This document shows, in pieces, positions 55,624 to 64,000 of a stretch of 64,000 bases of DNA. The stretch spans positions 52,486 to 116,485 of the forward strand of contig JAEUPP010000043.1 in assembly GCA_016790075.1 (NCBI GenBank). Direction: 5' to 3'. This stretch comes from Rhodanobacteraceae bacterium (GTDB lineage Bacteria > Pseudomonadota > Gammaproteobacteria > Xanthomonadales > Rhodanobacteraceae). A model generated the notes under the pieces. That model searched no databases and was not told the DNA's origin. It worked only from the letters and a program-made list of their open reading frames with translations. Made by a program: the position numbers and the translations under genes. How positions within the stretch are numbered: position 1 is the first letter of the stretch; the number at the start of each line of letters is the position of its first letter.

Positions 55624-55969
55624 GTTGCCAAGCCGCTGGCGATCATCACAACCGGCGCTGCGTGCGGTGCAGGTCGCGTTTGACGTTTCCGAAGCGGTAC
55701 TACAGGCGATCCGCGCTGCAGCTTACGAGGCGAATCTGTCGAACTCCGATCAGGTACGTGTGGTGTTAGGCCTGCCGTTGCTGCGCCAGGCCAAGCGTCC
55801 GCGTCTTACGGTCAGCCTGAGCGAGGACGACTACCGGCTGCTGGGGCTGCGCTACGAACTTGAGCCGAACGATCATCTCGCGATCAAGGAGCGTGTTGGT
55901 GCCGCACTGGTTGCATTCGCTGAAAAAAGGCATAAGTCGCGAACTGGAAAAAGGAGTTCAAAGCCGTGA
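55613..55969 (+). CDS. Small operon protein with two ribbon-helix-helix-like motifs
   Basis: The 118-residue basic protein overlaps the preceding gene by 11 bases and the next by 4 (GTGA), so it is translated as part of the operon. I do not recognise the family. It seems to contain two similar halves: strand VQVAFDVSE, helix, LSNSDQVRVVLGL (about 20-55), and strand RLTVSLSE, helix, PNDHLAIKERVGAAL (about 65-102). This strand-helix-helix plan resembles ribbon-helix-helix DNA-binding proteins. A lysine/arginine-rich tail (KRHKSRTGKRSSK) follows. A regulator binding the tandem boxes upstream is possible but unproven. Confidence 0.6.
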   Translation: MKTELPSRWRSSQPALRAVQVAFDVSEAVLQAIRAAAYEANLSNSDQVRVVLGLPLLRQAKRPRLTVSLSEDDYRLLGLRYELEPNDHLAIKERVGAALVAFAEKRHKSRTGKRSSKP

Positions 55970-56589
55970 GCTTCCTCGCTCTGCTGACGAGTTATCCGGG
56001 TCTGCTGCCAAGCATTCTCATCGGTGTGCTGCTGGTGTTCTGGCTGCTGACCATCGTTGGCCTGCTCGACCTGGACAACTTTGGCCCCGACTGGCTCGGC
56101 GGCAGCGACGATGCCGACGTCGATGGCCTGCCGGAAATGCTGCTCACCCTCGGCCTGGACCGGCTGCCGTTCTCCATCGTCATCAGCGGGGTCGCGTTCT
56201 ACTGGTGGCTGCTGACGATGCTGGCCGCAGCGCTGCTGCTGCCTATCCTGCCGTTGCCGGTCTGGCTGAGCGGGACACTGGTCCTGCTGGTAGCACTGGT
56301 TGCCGCGGTGCTGCTGGCTTCGGTATCGCTGCGGCCGCTGAAACCCGTGTTCATCGTGCAGGAAAATGTGACGCGTGAATCCGCGATCGGGCGCCGCTGC
56401 CGCATTCTGACCCTGAGTGTGGAAGACAACTTTGGTCAGGCCGAAGTCGAGATGGGCAGCGGCACACGGCTGACGCTGCAGGTTTACGCCGCGCAGCCCA
56501 ACCGCCTCGCGCGCGACTCGGCGGCCGTCGTGCTCGAATTCGACCCGCAGCGCAAACGCTATCTTGTAGCCGAACTGGAATCCGTCTGA
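55966..56589 (+). CDS. YqiJ-like membrane protein with C-terminal OB-fold (NfeD-type) domain
   Basis: The 207-residue protein starts at GTG in a 4-base overlap. It has membrane spans at about 11-33, 66-85 and 88-112 with an acidic loop between the first two (DNFGPDWLGGSDDADVDGL). The C-terminal ~80 residues (VFIVQENVTRESAIGRRCRI to KRYLVAELESV) are beta-rich and fit the OB-fold of YqiJ/NfeD proteins, including the GRRCRILTLSV segment. Such proteins are encoded beside flotillins and act with them in membrane domains. The next gene is a flotillin. Confidence 0.85.
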   Translation: MSFLALLTSYPGLLPSILIGVLLVFWLLTIVGLLDLDNFGPDWLGGSDDADVDGLPEMLLTLGLDRLPFSIVISGVAFYWWLLTMLAAALLLPILPLPVWLSGTLVLLVALVAAVLLASVSLRPLKPVFIVQENVTRESAIGRRCRILTLSVEDNFGQAEVEMGSGTRLTLQVYAAQPNRLARDSAAVVLEFDPQRKRYLVAELESV

Positions 56590-56736
56590 AGCCCAGGAAA
56601 CCTGCGCTGAACTGGAGCGATCCCTAGAAAACTTCCGGTGCCGGACAGCGGCGCCACCATACCCGCACCGTCGCCTCGTGTAGCGACGATGTGCAAAACG
56701 CAATGCACGTTTTCCACTTTGCAGCGGAGCGTCACC

Positions 56737-58761
56737 ATGGATATCGCCTTCACTACCTTGCTTGCCGCTATCGGCATTCTGGTCGTGTTTCTGCTTGGCT
56801 TCATGGCCATAGTGGCCAAGTTCTACCAGAAGGTCGACCAGGGCCACGCCATGATCGTCAACACCATGCGTGCCGAGCCTGACGTCACATTCACCGGTCG
56901 GCTGGTGATTCCCATCCTGCACCGGCGTGAAGTCATGGACATCTCGCTCAAGACCATCGAGATCGAACGCATGGGCAAGGAAGGCCTGATCTGCAAGGAC
57001 AACATGCGGGCTGACATCAAGGTCAAGTTCTTCGTGCGCGTGAACAAGACGCGCGAGGACGTGCTCCGCGTGGCGCAGGGCATAGGCTGCGAGCGTGCAA
57101 GCAACCAGGCCACGCTCGAAGATCTGTTCAGCGCAAAATTCTCCGAAGCCCTGAAGACGGTCGGCAAGAACATGGACTTCGTCGATCTGTACGAAGCGCG
57201 CGACCGCTTCCGTGACCAGATCGTGCGCCAGATCGGTGACGAGCTGTCGGGCTATGTGCTCGAGGATGCCGCCATCGACTATCTCGAACAGACGCCTCTG
57301 GAGAAGCTGGACCCACACAATATTCTTGATGCGCAGGGCATCAAGAAGATTACCGAGCTCACCGCCGAGCAGAACATCTTCACCAACGAGCTGCGCCGCA
57401 ACGAGGAAATGCGCATCAAGAAGAAGGACGTGGAAACCGCCGAGGCCGTGCTTGAGCTTGAGCGCCAGAAAGCACATGCGGAGGCGAATCAGCAGCGGGA
57501 AATAGTGATCACCAAGGCGCGCGAGGAAGCTGAAGCCGCCAAGGTCGTGGCAGAGGAACGCGCCAAGTCTGAATCGGCACGCCTGCTGGCTGAGCAGCAG
57601 ATCCTGGTACAGACCGAAAACATGAAACGCGAGGCCGAGGTCGCTGGGAAGAACCGTGAGCGCGCTGTTGCGATCGAGCAGGAAAAAGTAACCCGGGCAC
57701 GTGAACTGGAAACGGTTGATCGCGAACGCGAAGTGACTCTGCAGCGCATCGAGAAGGAAAAGGCGGTCGAAGTGCAGAAAAAGGCGATTGCCGATGTGAT
57801 TCGCGAGCGCATCGTGGTCGAGCGCACCGTCGCCGAGCAGGAGGAAGAGATCAAGAACCTGCGTGCCCTGTCGGAAGCGGACCGCACGAAGAAGTCGACC
57901 ATCGTGCTGGCCGAAGGCCAGGCCGAAGAAAAATTCATCACCGAAGTGAAAGTCGCCCTGGCCGACGAGCAGCGTGCCAAGCACAAGGCGGCGGAGGAGC
58001 TCACCTTGGCCGAGGCGCGGCTGGCCATCGCGAGCAAGACCGCTGAAGGCCGCAAGCGTGAAGCCGAAGGCATGGAAGCCGTCGCGGCGGCGCAAGGGCT
58101 GGCCGAAGCACGGGTTGCACTCGCGCGCGCCGATGCCGCGGAAAAGGAAGGACTGGTTGCCGCCAAGGTGCGGCTGGCCGAGGCCGATGCGATTGCCAAG
58201 CAGGGCGCCGCGAACGCAGACGCCCTGCGCCTCAGGCTGGAAGCCGAGGCCGCCGGCAAGCAGAAACATGGCGAAGCCGAGGCGCAGGCGATCGCCGCGC
58301 GCTTCGCTGCCGAAGCCAGCGGCCTCAAGGACAAGTTCGACGCCATGCAGGCCATGAGCGCCGATACACGCGCGCATGAAGAGCAGCGCATGCAACTCGA
58401 CTACGCCCACGCCCAACGTCTCAAGACCATCGAGGCGAATCAGGCCATAGCGCGCGAGCAGGCCGAGATCCTGTCCAAGGCGCTGGCGGTGGCGAAGATC
58501 GAAATCGTCGGCGGCGATGGCGAATATTTTGAACGCTTCATGCGCAGTCTGAGCCTGGGCAAGGCCATCGACACGACGGTCGACAAGAGTGAGCTGCTGC
58601 GCGTGGCGCTGGCGGATCACAAGGCGGGCAAGCGCGATCTCATCGCCGACGCACGCGAGCTTGTTGCGGCGCTGGGCGGTACGGATTCGGTGCGTGATCT
58701 CTCGCTGGCCTCGCTGGCGCAGAAGTTGTCCTCTCCGGCGCCGCGCGGTGATGGCCAATAA
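56737..58761 (+). CDS. yqiK: Flotillin family (YqiK-type) membrane scaffold protein
   Basis: The 674-residue protein has an N-terminal membrane anchor (about 3-25, FTTLLAAIGILVVFLLGFM), a band-7/SPFH domain (about 30-210: FYQKVDQGHAMIVNT, DNMRADIKVKFFVRVNK) and a long alanine/glutamate-rich coiled coil (about 225-600, many EAEAKA-type heptads) of the flotillin type, then a globular tail. Flotillins form scaffolds in ordered inner-membrane domains. It is longer than E. coli YqiK (about 550 residues). ATG 56737 has GGAG eight bases upstream; the frame opens 33 codons earlier without family sequence. The 147-base gap before it has two small hairpins (56669-56688 and 56695-56713). Confidence 0.93.
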   Translation: MDIAFTTLLAAIGILVVFLLGFMAIVAKFYQKVDQGHAMIVNTMRAEPDVTFTGRLVIPILHRREVMDISLKTIEIERMGKEGLICKDNMRADIKVKFFVRVNKTREDVLRVAQGIGCERASNQATLEDLFSAKFSEALKTVGKNMDFVDLYEARDRFRDQIVRQIGDELSGYVLEDAAIDYLEQTPLEKLDPHNILDAQGIKKITELTAEQNIFTNELRRNEEMRIKKKDVETAEAVLELERQKAHAEANQQREIVITKAREEAEAAKVVAEERAKSESARLLAEQQILVQTENMKREAEVAGKNRERAVAIEQEKVTRARELETVDREREVTLQRIEKEKAVEVQKKAIADVIRERIVVERTVAEQEEEIKNLRALSEADRTKKSTIVLAEGQAEEKFITEVKVALADEQRAKHKAAEELTLAEARLAIASKTAEGRKREAEGMEAVAAAQGLAEARVALARADAAEKEGLVAAKVRLAEADAIAKQGAANADALRLRLEAEAAGKQKHGEAEAQAIAARFAAEASGLKDKFDAMQAMSADTRAHEEQRMQLDYAHAQRLKTIEANQAIAREQAEILSKALAVAKIEIVGGDGEYFERFMRSLSLGKAIDTTVDKSELLRVALADHKAGKRDLIADARELVAALGGTDSVRDLSLASLAQKLSSPAPRGDGQ

Positions 58762-58966
58762 CGGCAGCATCCGTTGCGCCGGGCCGCAAGGCTGGCCGCA
58801 GCCCGTGCCGAGCGTATGCCGGCAAACCGTGGTCAGGGCGCTACCCGCAGCGCAATGACCGACCTGCTCAGGGTGGTTCGCGAGAGCGCTGCCCTGGGTG
58901 ATCGTGCGCTTGCAGCTCAACGTCCATCTGCGCATCGACGCGTCATCGAATGCACAAGGGGTTTCC

Positions 58967-61900
58967 ATGTCGGATTCCGCAACCTTTGAATTGCTGCGCA
59001 AGCGCCTGATTACGTCCGCGCAGGCGCTGAGCACCAAGGCCGAAGCACTGAATGCACGCCGCGTCGAAGCTTACGGCCGCGTGGAAAGCAAGCTCCTCGC
59101 GCGCCTCAGCGCGCGGACCGAGCACAACTGCGTTGCACGCGACATCGTACGGGTGGGCGAACTGCTGCTGTTCGGCTACAACGTCTTTATCGGGCTCAAG
59201 AAAGATACCGCTGTCAGCGATGTGTTCTGCCTCTACCGGCTTGCTGCCGGCGATGACAGCGCCGAGCTCGAACCGGTGCCACTGGCGGATTCCTTTCTCG
59301 CCGATCCGCGTTTCGTCGCGGACTTCCGCGAACTGTTTACCTACTACCGCTCCACCACGCTGGACCAGCTACGCGTACTGGACGAACGCCTGCTGCTGGT
59401 ATTCCGCACCGGCTCGCAGGTAGGCGACAAGCGTGTATTCCGGTTCGCCATTGCACGCGACGGCAAGCTCAGCTACCTCGACAACCGCGGCGAGCGCGAT
59501 CACGTATTGCCGCCCAGTCATGATTTTGAATGGGTGCCGGTCACCCGCGAGCACTACGTGCTCGGCCGTCATCCGCATATCAACGTACTCGATACGGTAT
59601 TCGTGGAAACGCTGGCCGGTGATCTCACTGTCAAGATCGAGAACAACACCGAGACGGGGCTCGGTGTGTACAGTGAACCGGTCGAGGACAAGAACCAGTC
59701 GCTTGCCGACGCCGACATCGCCTACGCCGACCTGCGCAGCCTGATCCTGTTGCGCGTGCGGCCCTACCGCGAAGATACGGTGCGTTATCTGGTGTTCAAC
59801 CGGCGCCTGAAGTCGGTGACGCGCATCGACGAGATCGGCGCCTCGTGCATGCAGCTGCCTGAGGACCACGGCATCGTATTTCCCGGCGGCTATTACCTTG
59901 AGTCCGGCGACTTCAAGCGTTTCGCCGATCTCGGGCACGATTTTTCGACCTATCGCATCAAGCGTGTCGTCAGGGCGCCCAGTGGCGAGGACATGCTGTA
60001 TGTGTTTTACGAAGCACAGGCCGGCGCCTATGCGCTGCTTTCCTACCATCTGATCGATCGCAGCATGAGCCAGCCCTTGCTGGGCAATGGCTACGCGCGT
60101 TTTGTCGACGGACGCATACTGCTGGCTACGCCCGAGGCGGCCGAACAGGCTTCGCGCCTGCATACCATGCAGCTCTGGCGTACGCCGTTCGCCTTCGACG
60201 ACTACGCCAGCGCGCAGCCGCGCGTGGCGGGCCTGCTGGGACGGCTGGGCAATGCCAGCGTGGTACGTGCGCTCGCTGATCTGCGCGAGCTGCGCCGGCT
60301 GGCCGAGGACGCTGGCAGCCGCGGCGCCTATGAACGCCTGCTGCGGCTGGCCGCGCGCTGCACCGATGCCTACCCGTGGCTGGCCGAAGCTGAGGCCGGT
60401 GATATCGGCAGCGAAGTAGCGATCCTGGCCCGCAGCGGTCGCGAGGCGCTGAATGCTTATGAACAGCTTGCCCAGGCGCAGACGGCAGGGCGCCAGCTTG
60501 TTGCGGATGCGGAGCGCAGCGTTGCCGAGCAGCTGTCGCGCGTCGCAAGTCTGCTGTGGCAGAAGCCCGAGGACTTTACCGAGGCAATCCGACAGCTCAA
60601 GCGCAAGCGCGGCGAACTGGCCGTGTTGTCCGAACAGCCACACACCGATTCCTCGGCGCTCAATGCGCTTGATGCGCGTCTGCGTGAAGAACTCGACCGT
60701 ATCGGCGCCCGTGCGCTCAAATTCTTTGCCGAGCCGGCGGCGTTCGCGAGCCTGCGCCAGGGGCTGGCTGAGAGTGCTGTCACGGTGGAGCAGGCGCGTA
60801 CGACGGCAGCACTGATGCCGGTTGCGGAACGTCTTGATGCGTTGGCGGAATCGCTGGATGGGCTGTCGGAACTGGTGGCGAGTTTCGAGCGCAGCGATGC
60901 GCAGCAACGCGCCGCGCTGCTGGGTGAGACGGCGCAGCTCTATGGCGAGGTCAATCGTCTGCGTGCCCTGTTGCGCACGCGCCGCGACGCGCTGCTGGTG
61001 CAGGAACAGGGGCTGGAATTCGGCGCACAACTGACCGTACTGGAGCAGTCCGTACTGAACCTCAGTGGCCGCTGTGATACGCCCGAAGGCGCGGATGCCG
61101 CGCTGGCGCAGATTCTCAGCCAGATCGAACAACTGGAAGCGCGGTTTGGCGAGCAGCCTGACTTTCTGCTCGAACTCACCACGCGCCGCGAAAGCGTGCT
61201 GGAGGTGTTTGCCGCACGGCGCGAGCAGATCGCCGGTCAGCGCGAGCGGCGTGCACAGGCGCTGCGGGAAGCCGTGGCCCGTGTGCTTGACGGTGTGCCG
61301 CGGCGCATCACACGCATTGCGACGGCTGAAGAACTGCAGGCGTTTTTCGCCGGCGACACGCTGCTGGAACGGGCGCGGCAGCAACTGGATGAACTGCGCG
61401 GTATCGGCCAGACCGTGGCCGCCGATGAACTCAGCGGGCGCTTGCGTGCACTCAAGGATGCCGGCCTGCGCGATTTGCGCGACCGCAACGAGCTGGGCGC
61501 GAGTACCGAGGCGCTGGCGTTAGGAGCGCATCGCTTCACCATCGAGCGCGGTGTGCTCGACCTGGCTTTGCTGCACGACGACAGCGGACTCACGTTCCAG
61601 CTCACCGGCACGGATTACCGGCGCCGTCTGGCCGATCCTCGAGCGGAAGCTTTCCGCGCCGTGTGGGGCCAGACACTGCCGAACGAAACCGCCGAGGTCT
61701 ATCGCGCCGAGTTTCTCGCCGCGCAACTCTGGTGGCGGCTCGAAGCGGGTGACGCGGCGTTACACGATGCCCTGCGCGCGGCGGATCCGCAACCGCTGGC
61801 TGATCTCGTCGCCCAGGAAGCACAGCGCCGGCCGGCCGAGGATTATCAGCGTGGCGTGCACGACGCTGATGCCGCGGCCATACTGCGCGAGGTCGCACGC

Positions 61901-64000
61901 CTCGCTGCGGCGGCCGGCGAACTGCGCGTGCCGGTGGTCGCGCGTGTGCTCGCGCAGGTCTGGTACGGAGAGCAGGGTGAACAGGAGCGGGCGTTGCTGC
62001 GCGCCCATGCCGCCGGATTGCATTGGTTCCTGCAGCGCGGCGAACTGCCGCTGCCGGCCTCCTGGCGCAGTGGTCTGCAGGGCGCGGCGCAGGCTTTCCA
62101 GCTTGAGACTGCATCCGTGGACGCGGCGATGCGTCATCTGGTGGTGAGTCTTGGTGCCGACACGCCACGATTCGCCATGAGTGCCGTCGCGGCAGATCTC
62201 GCCCAGCGTGCTCAGACCGAGCTGCCGCGCAGCGCGTTGGCTGCGCTGCACTCGGAACTGCCGGCGCCGGAACGGCTGCAGCTTGCGGTCCAGTGGTGTC
62301 AGCGGCTTGCCGCGGAGGATGCCGATGCCGCGCTCGAAGCCGGTTGTCTGCTGGTCTTTGCCGAACTGCCGCGCGAGCGCGTCAATGCGGTGCTGCGCAG
62401 CGACGTCAATGCGCTGCGTGGCTCCCATGCGCGCGTGCGCAGCGGCGTGCTTGCGCTACATTTGCCGGAGTTTCTGCAGCGTCTGTCGCGTCATGCGGAA
62501 ACGACCGTACGCGACTGGCAGGCGTTCGCAAAACTGCGTCACGAACTGGTCGAGGCGGAACGCAAGCGTCTCGGTGTCGACCGCTTCCTGGCCAAGCCCA
62601 TGGCGGGCTTCGTGCGCAACCGGCTCATTGACGAAGTCTATCTGCCGCTGATCGGCAACAATCTGGCCAAGCAGATCGGCAGCGCCGGTGACCTGCGCAG
62701 TGATCGCTCGGGTCTGCTGCTGCTGATCTCGCCGCCGGGCTATGGCAAGACCACGCTGATGGAGTACATCGCCCACCGTCTGGGCATGATCTTCGTGCGC
62801 GTGAACGGACCTACGCTAGGCCACGAAATCGTATCGCTTGATCCTGCCGCCGCCTCGCACCGGGGCGCAGCCGAAGAACTGGTGAAACTGAATCTCGGTC
62901 TTGCGATGGGCGTCAACGTGATGCTCTACCTCGACGACATTCAGCACCTGTCGGCCGAATTCCTGCAAAAGTTCATTAGTCTCTCGGATGCGACCCGGCG
63001 CATTGACGCGATCGTCGATGGTGACGCGCGTACGCTGGACCTGCGCGGCAAGCGCTTCGCGCTGGTCATGGCCGGCAATCCATATACCGAATCCGGTGAG
63101 GTGTTCCGCATTCCGGACATGCTCGCCAACCGTGCCGACGTCTATAATCTCGGCGATGTGCTCAGCGGCCGGGAAGCCCTTTTTGCCGACAGCTATATTG
63201 AAAATGCGCTGACCGCGAACGCACTCAGCGCAGCACTGGCAGAGCGGCCGCGCGCGGAAATTCTCAGCGCGCTGCGTGCCGCGCGTGGCGACGGTGAATT
63301 GCCCGGCGAGTTGCCCGGCGGCGTGCAAACTCTGGAATTGCTCAAGCGCATGGTTGCGGTGCGCGATGTGCTCATGCGCGTCAATGCGGCGTACGTGCAG
63401 AGTGCGGCGCAGGACGACGCCTACCGGACCGAGCCTGCGTTCAAGCTGCAGGGCAGCTATCGCAATATGGCCAAGCTCGCGGCGCAGCTGAGTCCCTTGC
63501 TGACGCCAGCCGAGCTCGATGCGCTGATTCGTGATCACTACCGCGGCGAAGCACAGACGCTGGGCGCACGTGCCGAGGAAAACCTGCTGCGTCTGGTACA
63601 GCTGATCGGTGCGCCGGGTGCGGACGAGTCTGCGCGCTGGAACGCGCTGGTCGACAACTTCCGCCGTCTGGTGCGGCAGGGCGGCAAGGACGCGGATGGC
63701 GCGACGCGTATGGCGCAGACCCTGTCCGATATTGCACTGCAGCTGGAGAAACAGGGCGACAACAGCAGAGGCTTGAGTGAAGCGCTGGCCGCGCTCAACG
63801 CATTGAGTGACATCCACGCAGCGCTGCAACGCGAGCCGAGGCTTGAAGCCCCGCCGGTACTCAGCGATGCGCTGACGCGCATGGCCAAAGCGTATGAGGA
63901 AACCCTGGTGCCGCTGGTCTCGGCTCTGCACCACAAGATGACACTCGATCACGACATGTGGGACCAGGTGCGGCATATGCGCACCGGACTCGATGCACTG
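58967..64000 (+). CDS. Giant AAA+ ATPase, DUF3686/'DNA repair ATPase' type (3' end outside window)
   Basis: The frame starts at ATG 58967 (AAGGGG upstream) and stays open for 1678 codons to the window end. The first ~380 residues fit the DUF3686 domain found in proteins named DNA repair ATPase (KKDTAVSDVFCLY, IVFPGGYYLESGDFK). A long helical region (about 400-1230) follows. The AAA+ core has Walker A PPGYGKTTL (1256-1264), Walker B MLYLDD (Asp1323, Asp1324), sensor-1 MAGNPYTES and IPDMLANRAD. It may remodel membrane or protein complexes with the flotillin and PspA-like partners; a direct role in DNA repair is not supported by context. Confidence 0.85.
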   Translation, partial: MSDSATFELLRKRLITSAQALSTKAEALNARRVEAYGRVESKLLARLSARTEHNCVARDIVRVGELLLFGYNVFIGLKKDTAVSDVFCLYRLAAGDDSAELEPVPLADSFLADPRFVADFRELFTYYRSTTLDQLRVLDERLLLVFRTGSQVGDKRVFRFAIARDGKLSYLDNRGERDHVLPPSHDFEWVPVTREHYVLGRHPHINVLDTVFVETLAGDLTVKIENNTETGLGVYSEPVEDKNQSLADADIAYADLRSLILLRVRPYREDTVRYLVFNRRLKSVTRIDEIGASCMQLPEDHGIVFPGGYYLESGDFKRFADLGHDFSTYRIKRVVRAPSGEDMLYVFYEAQAGAYALLSYHLIDRSMSQPLLGNGYARFVDGRILLATPEAAEQASRLHTMQLWRTPFAFDDYASAQPRVAGLLGRLGNASVVRALADLRELRRLAEDAGSRGAYERLLRLAARCTDAYPWLAEAEAGDIGSEVAILARSGREALNAYEQLAQAQTAGRQLVADAERSVAEQLSRVASLLWQKPEDFTEAIRQLKRKRGELAVLSEQPHTDSSALNALDARLREELDRIGARALKFFAEPAAFASLRQGLAESAVTVEQARTTAALMPVAERLDALAESLDGLSELVASFERSDAQQRAALLGETAQLYGEVNRLRALLRTRRDALLVQEQGLEFGAQLTVLEQSVLNLSGRCDTPEGADAALAQILSQIEQLEARFGEQPDFLLELTTRRESVLEVFAARREQIAGQRERRAQALREAVARVLDGVPRRITRIATAEELQAFFAGDTLLERARQQLDELRGIGQTVAADELSGRLRALKDAGLRDLRDRNELGASTEALALGAHRFTIERGVLDLALLHDDSGLTFQLTGTDYRRRLADPRAEAFRAVWGQTLPNETAEVYRAEFLAAQLWWRLEAGDAALHDALRAADPQPLADLVAQEAQRRPAEDYQRGVHDADAAAILREVARLAAAAGELRVPVVARVLAQVWYGEQGEQERALLRAHAAGLHWFLQRGELPLPASWRSGLQGAAQAFQLETASVDAAMRHLVVSLGADTPRFAMSAVAADLAQRAQTELPRSALAALHSELPAPERLQLAVQWCQRLAAEDADAALEAGCLLVFAELPRERVNAVLRSDVNALRGSHARVRSGVLALHLPEFLQRLSRHAETTVRDWQAFAKLRHELVEAERKRLGVDRFLAKPMAGFVRNRLIDEVYLPLIGNNLAKQIGSAGDLRSDRSGLLLLISPPGYGKTTLMEYIAHRLGMIFVRVNGPTLGHEIVSLDPAAASHRGAAEELVKLNLGLAMGVNVMLYLDDIQHLSAEFLQKFISLSDATRRIDAIVDGDARTLDLRGKRFALVMAGNPYTESGEVFRIPDMLANRADVYNLGDVLSGREALFADSYIENALTANALSAALAERPRAEILSALRAARGDGELPGELPGGVQTLELLKRMVAVRDVLMRVNAAYVQSAAQDDAYRTEPAFKLQGSYRNMAKLAAQLSPLLTPAELDALIRDHYRGEAQTLGARAEENLLRLVQLIGAPGADESARWNALVDNFRRLVRQGGKDADGATRMAQTLSDIALQLEKQGDNSRGLSEALAALNALSDIHAALQREPRLEAPPVLSDALTRMAKAYEETLVPLVSALHHKMTLDHDMWDQVRHMRTGLDAL

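Noticed and set aside
58774-58989. Plus-strand 71-codon frame between flotillin and the ATPase
   Set aside because: It begins at TTG without a ribosome site and runs into the ATPase start; an internal ATG at 58855 also lacks support.
55873-59037. Minus-strand 1054-codon open frame opposite the YqiJ-flotillin genes
   Set aside because: The length is caused by the alanine/glutamate heptads of the flotillin, which read as Leu/Phe/Ala on the other strand. The plus-strand genes have domains and ribosome sites.
59369-61384. Minus-strand 671-codon open frame opposite the AAA+ ATPase
   Set aside because: It is antisense to a long, motif-bearing plus-strand frame; its composition is Arg/Gln-rich with no domain.
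62816-63976. Minus-strand 386-codon open frame opposite the ATPase core
   Set aside because: It covers the Walker B and sensor region of the plus-strand gene and has no recognisable features.
1-64000. CRISPR arrays, insertion sequences, phage genes, rRNA, tRNA, riboswitches
   Set aside because: No regularly spaced repeats, transposase or integrase motifs, or recognisable structured RNA were found on either strand by eye.

Overview
The window reads as a GC-rich chromosomal segment of a Gram-negative gammaproteobacterium, most likely Lysobacterales/Xanthomonadales and perhaps Rhodanobacteraceae-like. That placement is inferred from gene content: an ECF sigma factor paired with a Ser/Thr kinase-TPR protein, large secreted M4 and M9 proteases with PKD and PPC domains, TonB-dependent transport with FecI/FecR control, an E. 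coli-like long-loop cytochrome bd, and a bacterial alpha-2-macroglobulin next to PBP1C. No rRNA, tRNA, CRISPR array, insertion sequence or phage gene was seen.

Layout. 1-5 kb: the tail of a response regulator, a TorF-family porin, and an ECF sigma/Ser-Thr kinase-TPR pair. 5-17 kb: a secreted-protein region holding a broken fragment of an M4-protease C-terminus (5099-5327), an M9 collagenase-like protease, a mosaic exoprotein (CxxCH, PKD, PPC, COG4315-like repeat and a tandem C-terminal repeat), and on the minus strand an intact M4 protease whose C-terminus matches the broken fragment. 17.6-24 kb: cydABX-cydDC, encoding cytochrome bd oxidase, its small subunit CydX and the thiol exporter needed to assemble it. 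24-29 kb: mostly minus-strand housekeeping genes (rlmM, a nucleoside deaminase, glnS, a DUF3253 protein, a DinB-like protein) and a DUF2007 protein. 29-32 kb: a NAD de novo operon, nadA, a small ADP-ribosylation/crystallin-J1-like gene, then nadB, preceded by a promoter covered by two matching palindromic operators. 32-43 kb: a small exported protein, a GST, msrA, an alpha-2-macroglobulin and pbpC. 42.9-47.7 kb, minus strand: a TonB/FecI/FecR/receptor surface-signalling unit. 47.8-54.4 kb: secreted proteins of unknown function.

54.4-64 kb: the most interesting block. A 36-bp palindrome, made of two tandem 13-bp boxes over a consensus -35, precedes an ordered gene run: a YjfI/DUF2170 protein, a PspA-like coiled coil, a small protein with two ribbon-helix-helix-like motifs, a YqiJ-like membrane protein, a YqiK-type flotillin and a giant AAA+ ATPase that runs off the window. 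This looks like a membrane-integrity or envelope-stress module of the extended Psp type. The small protein is a possible autoregulator; that is inference.
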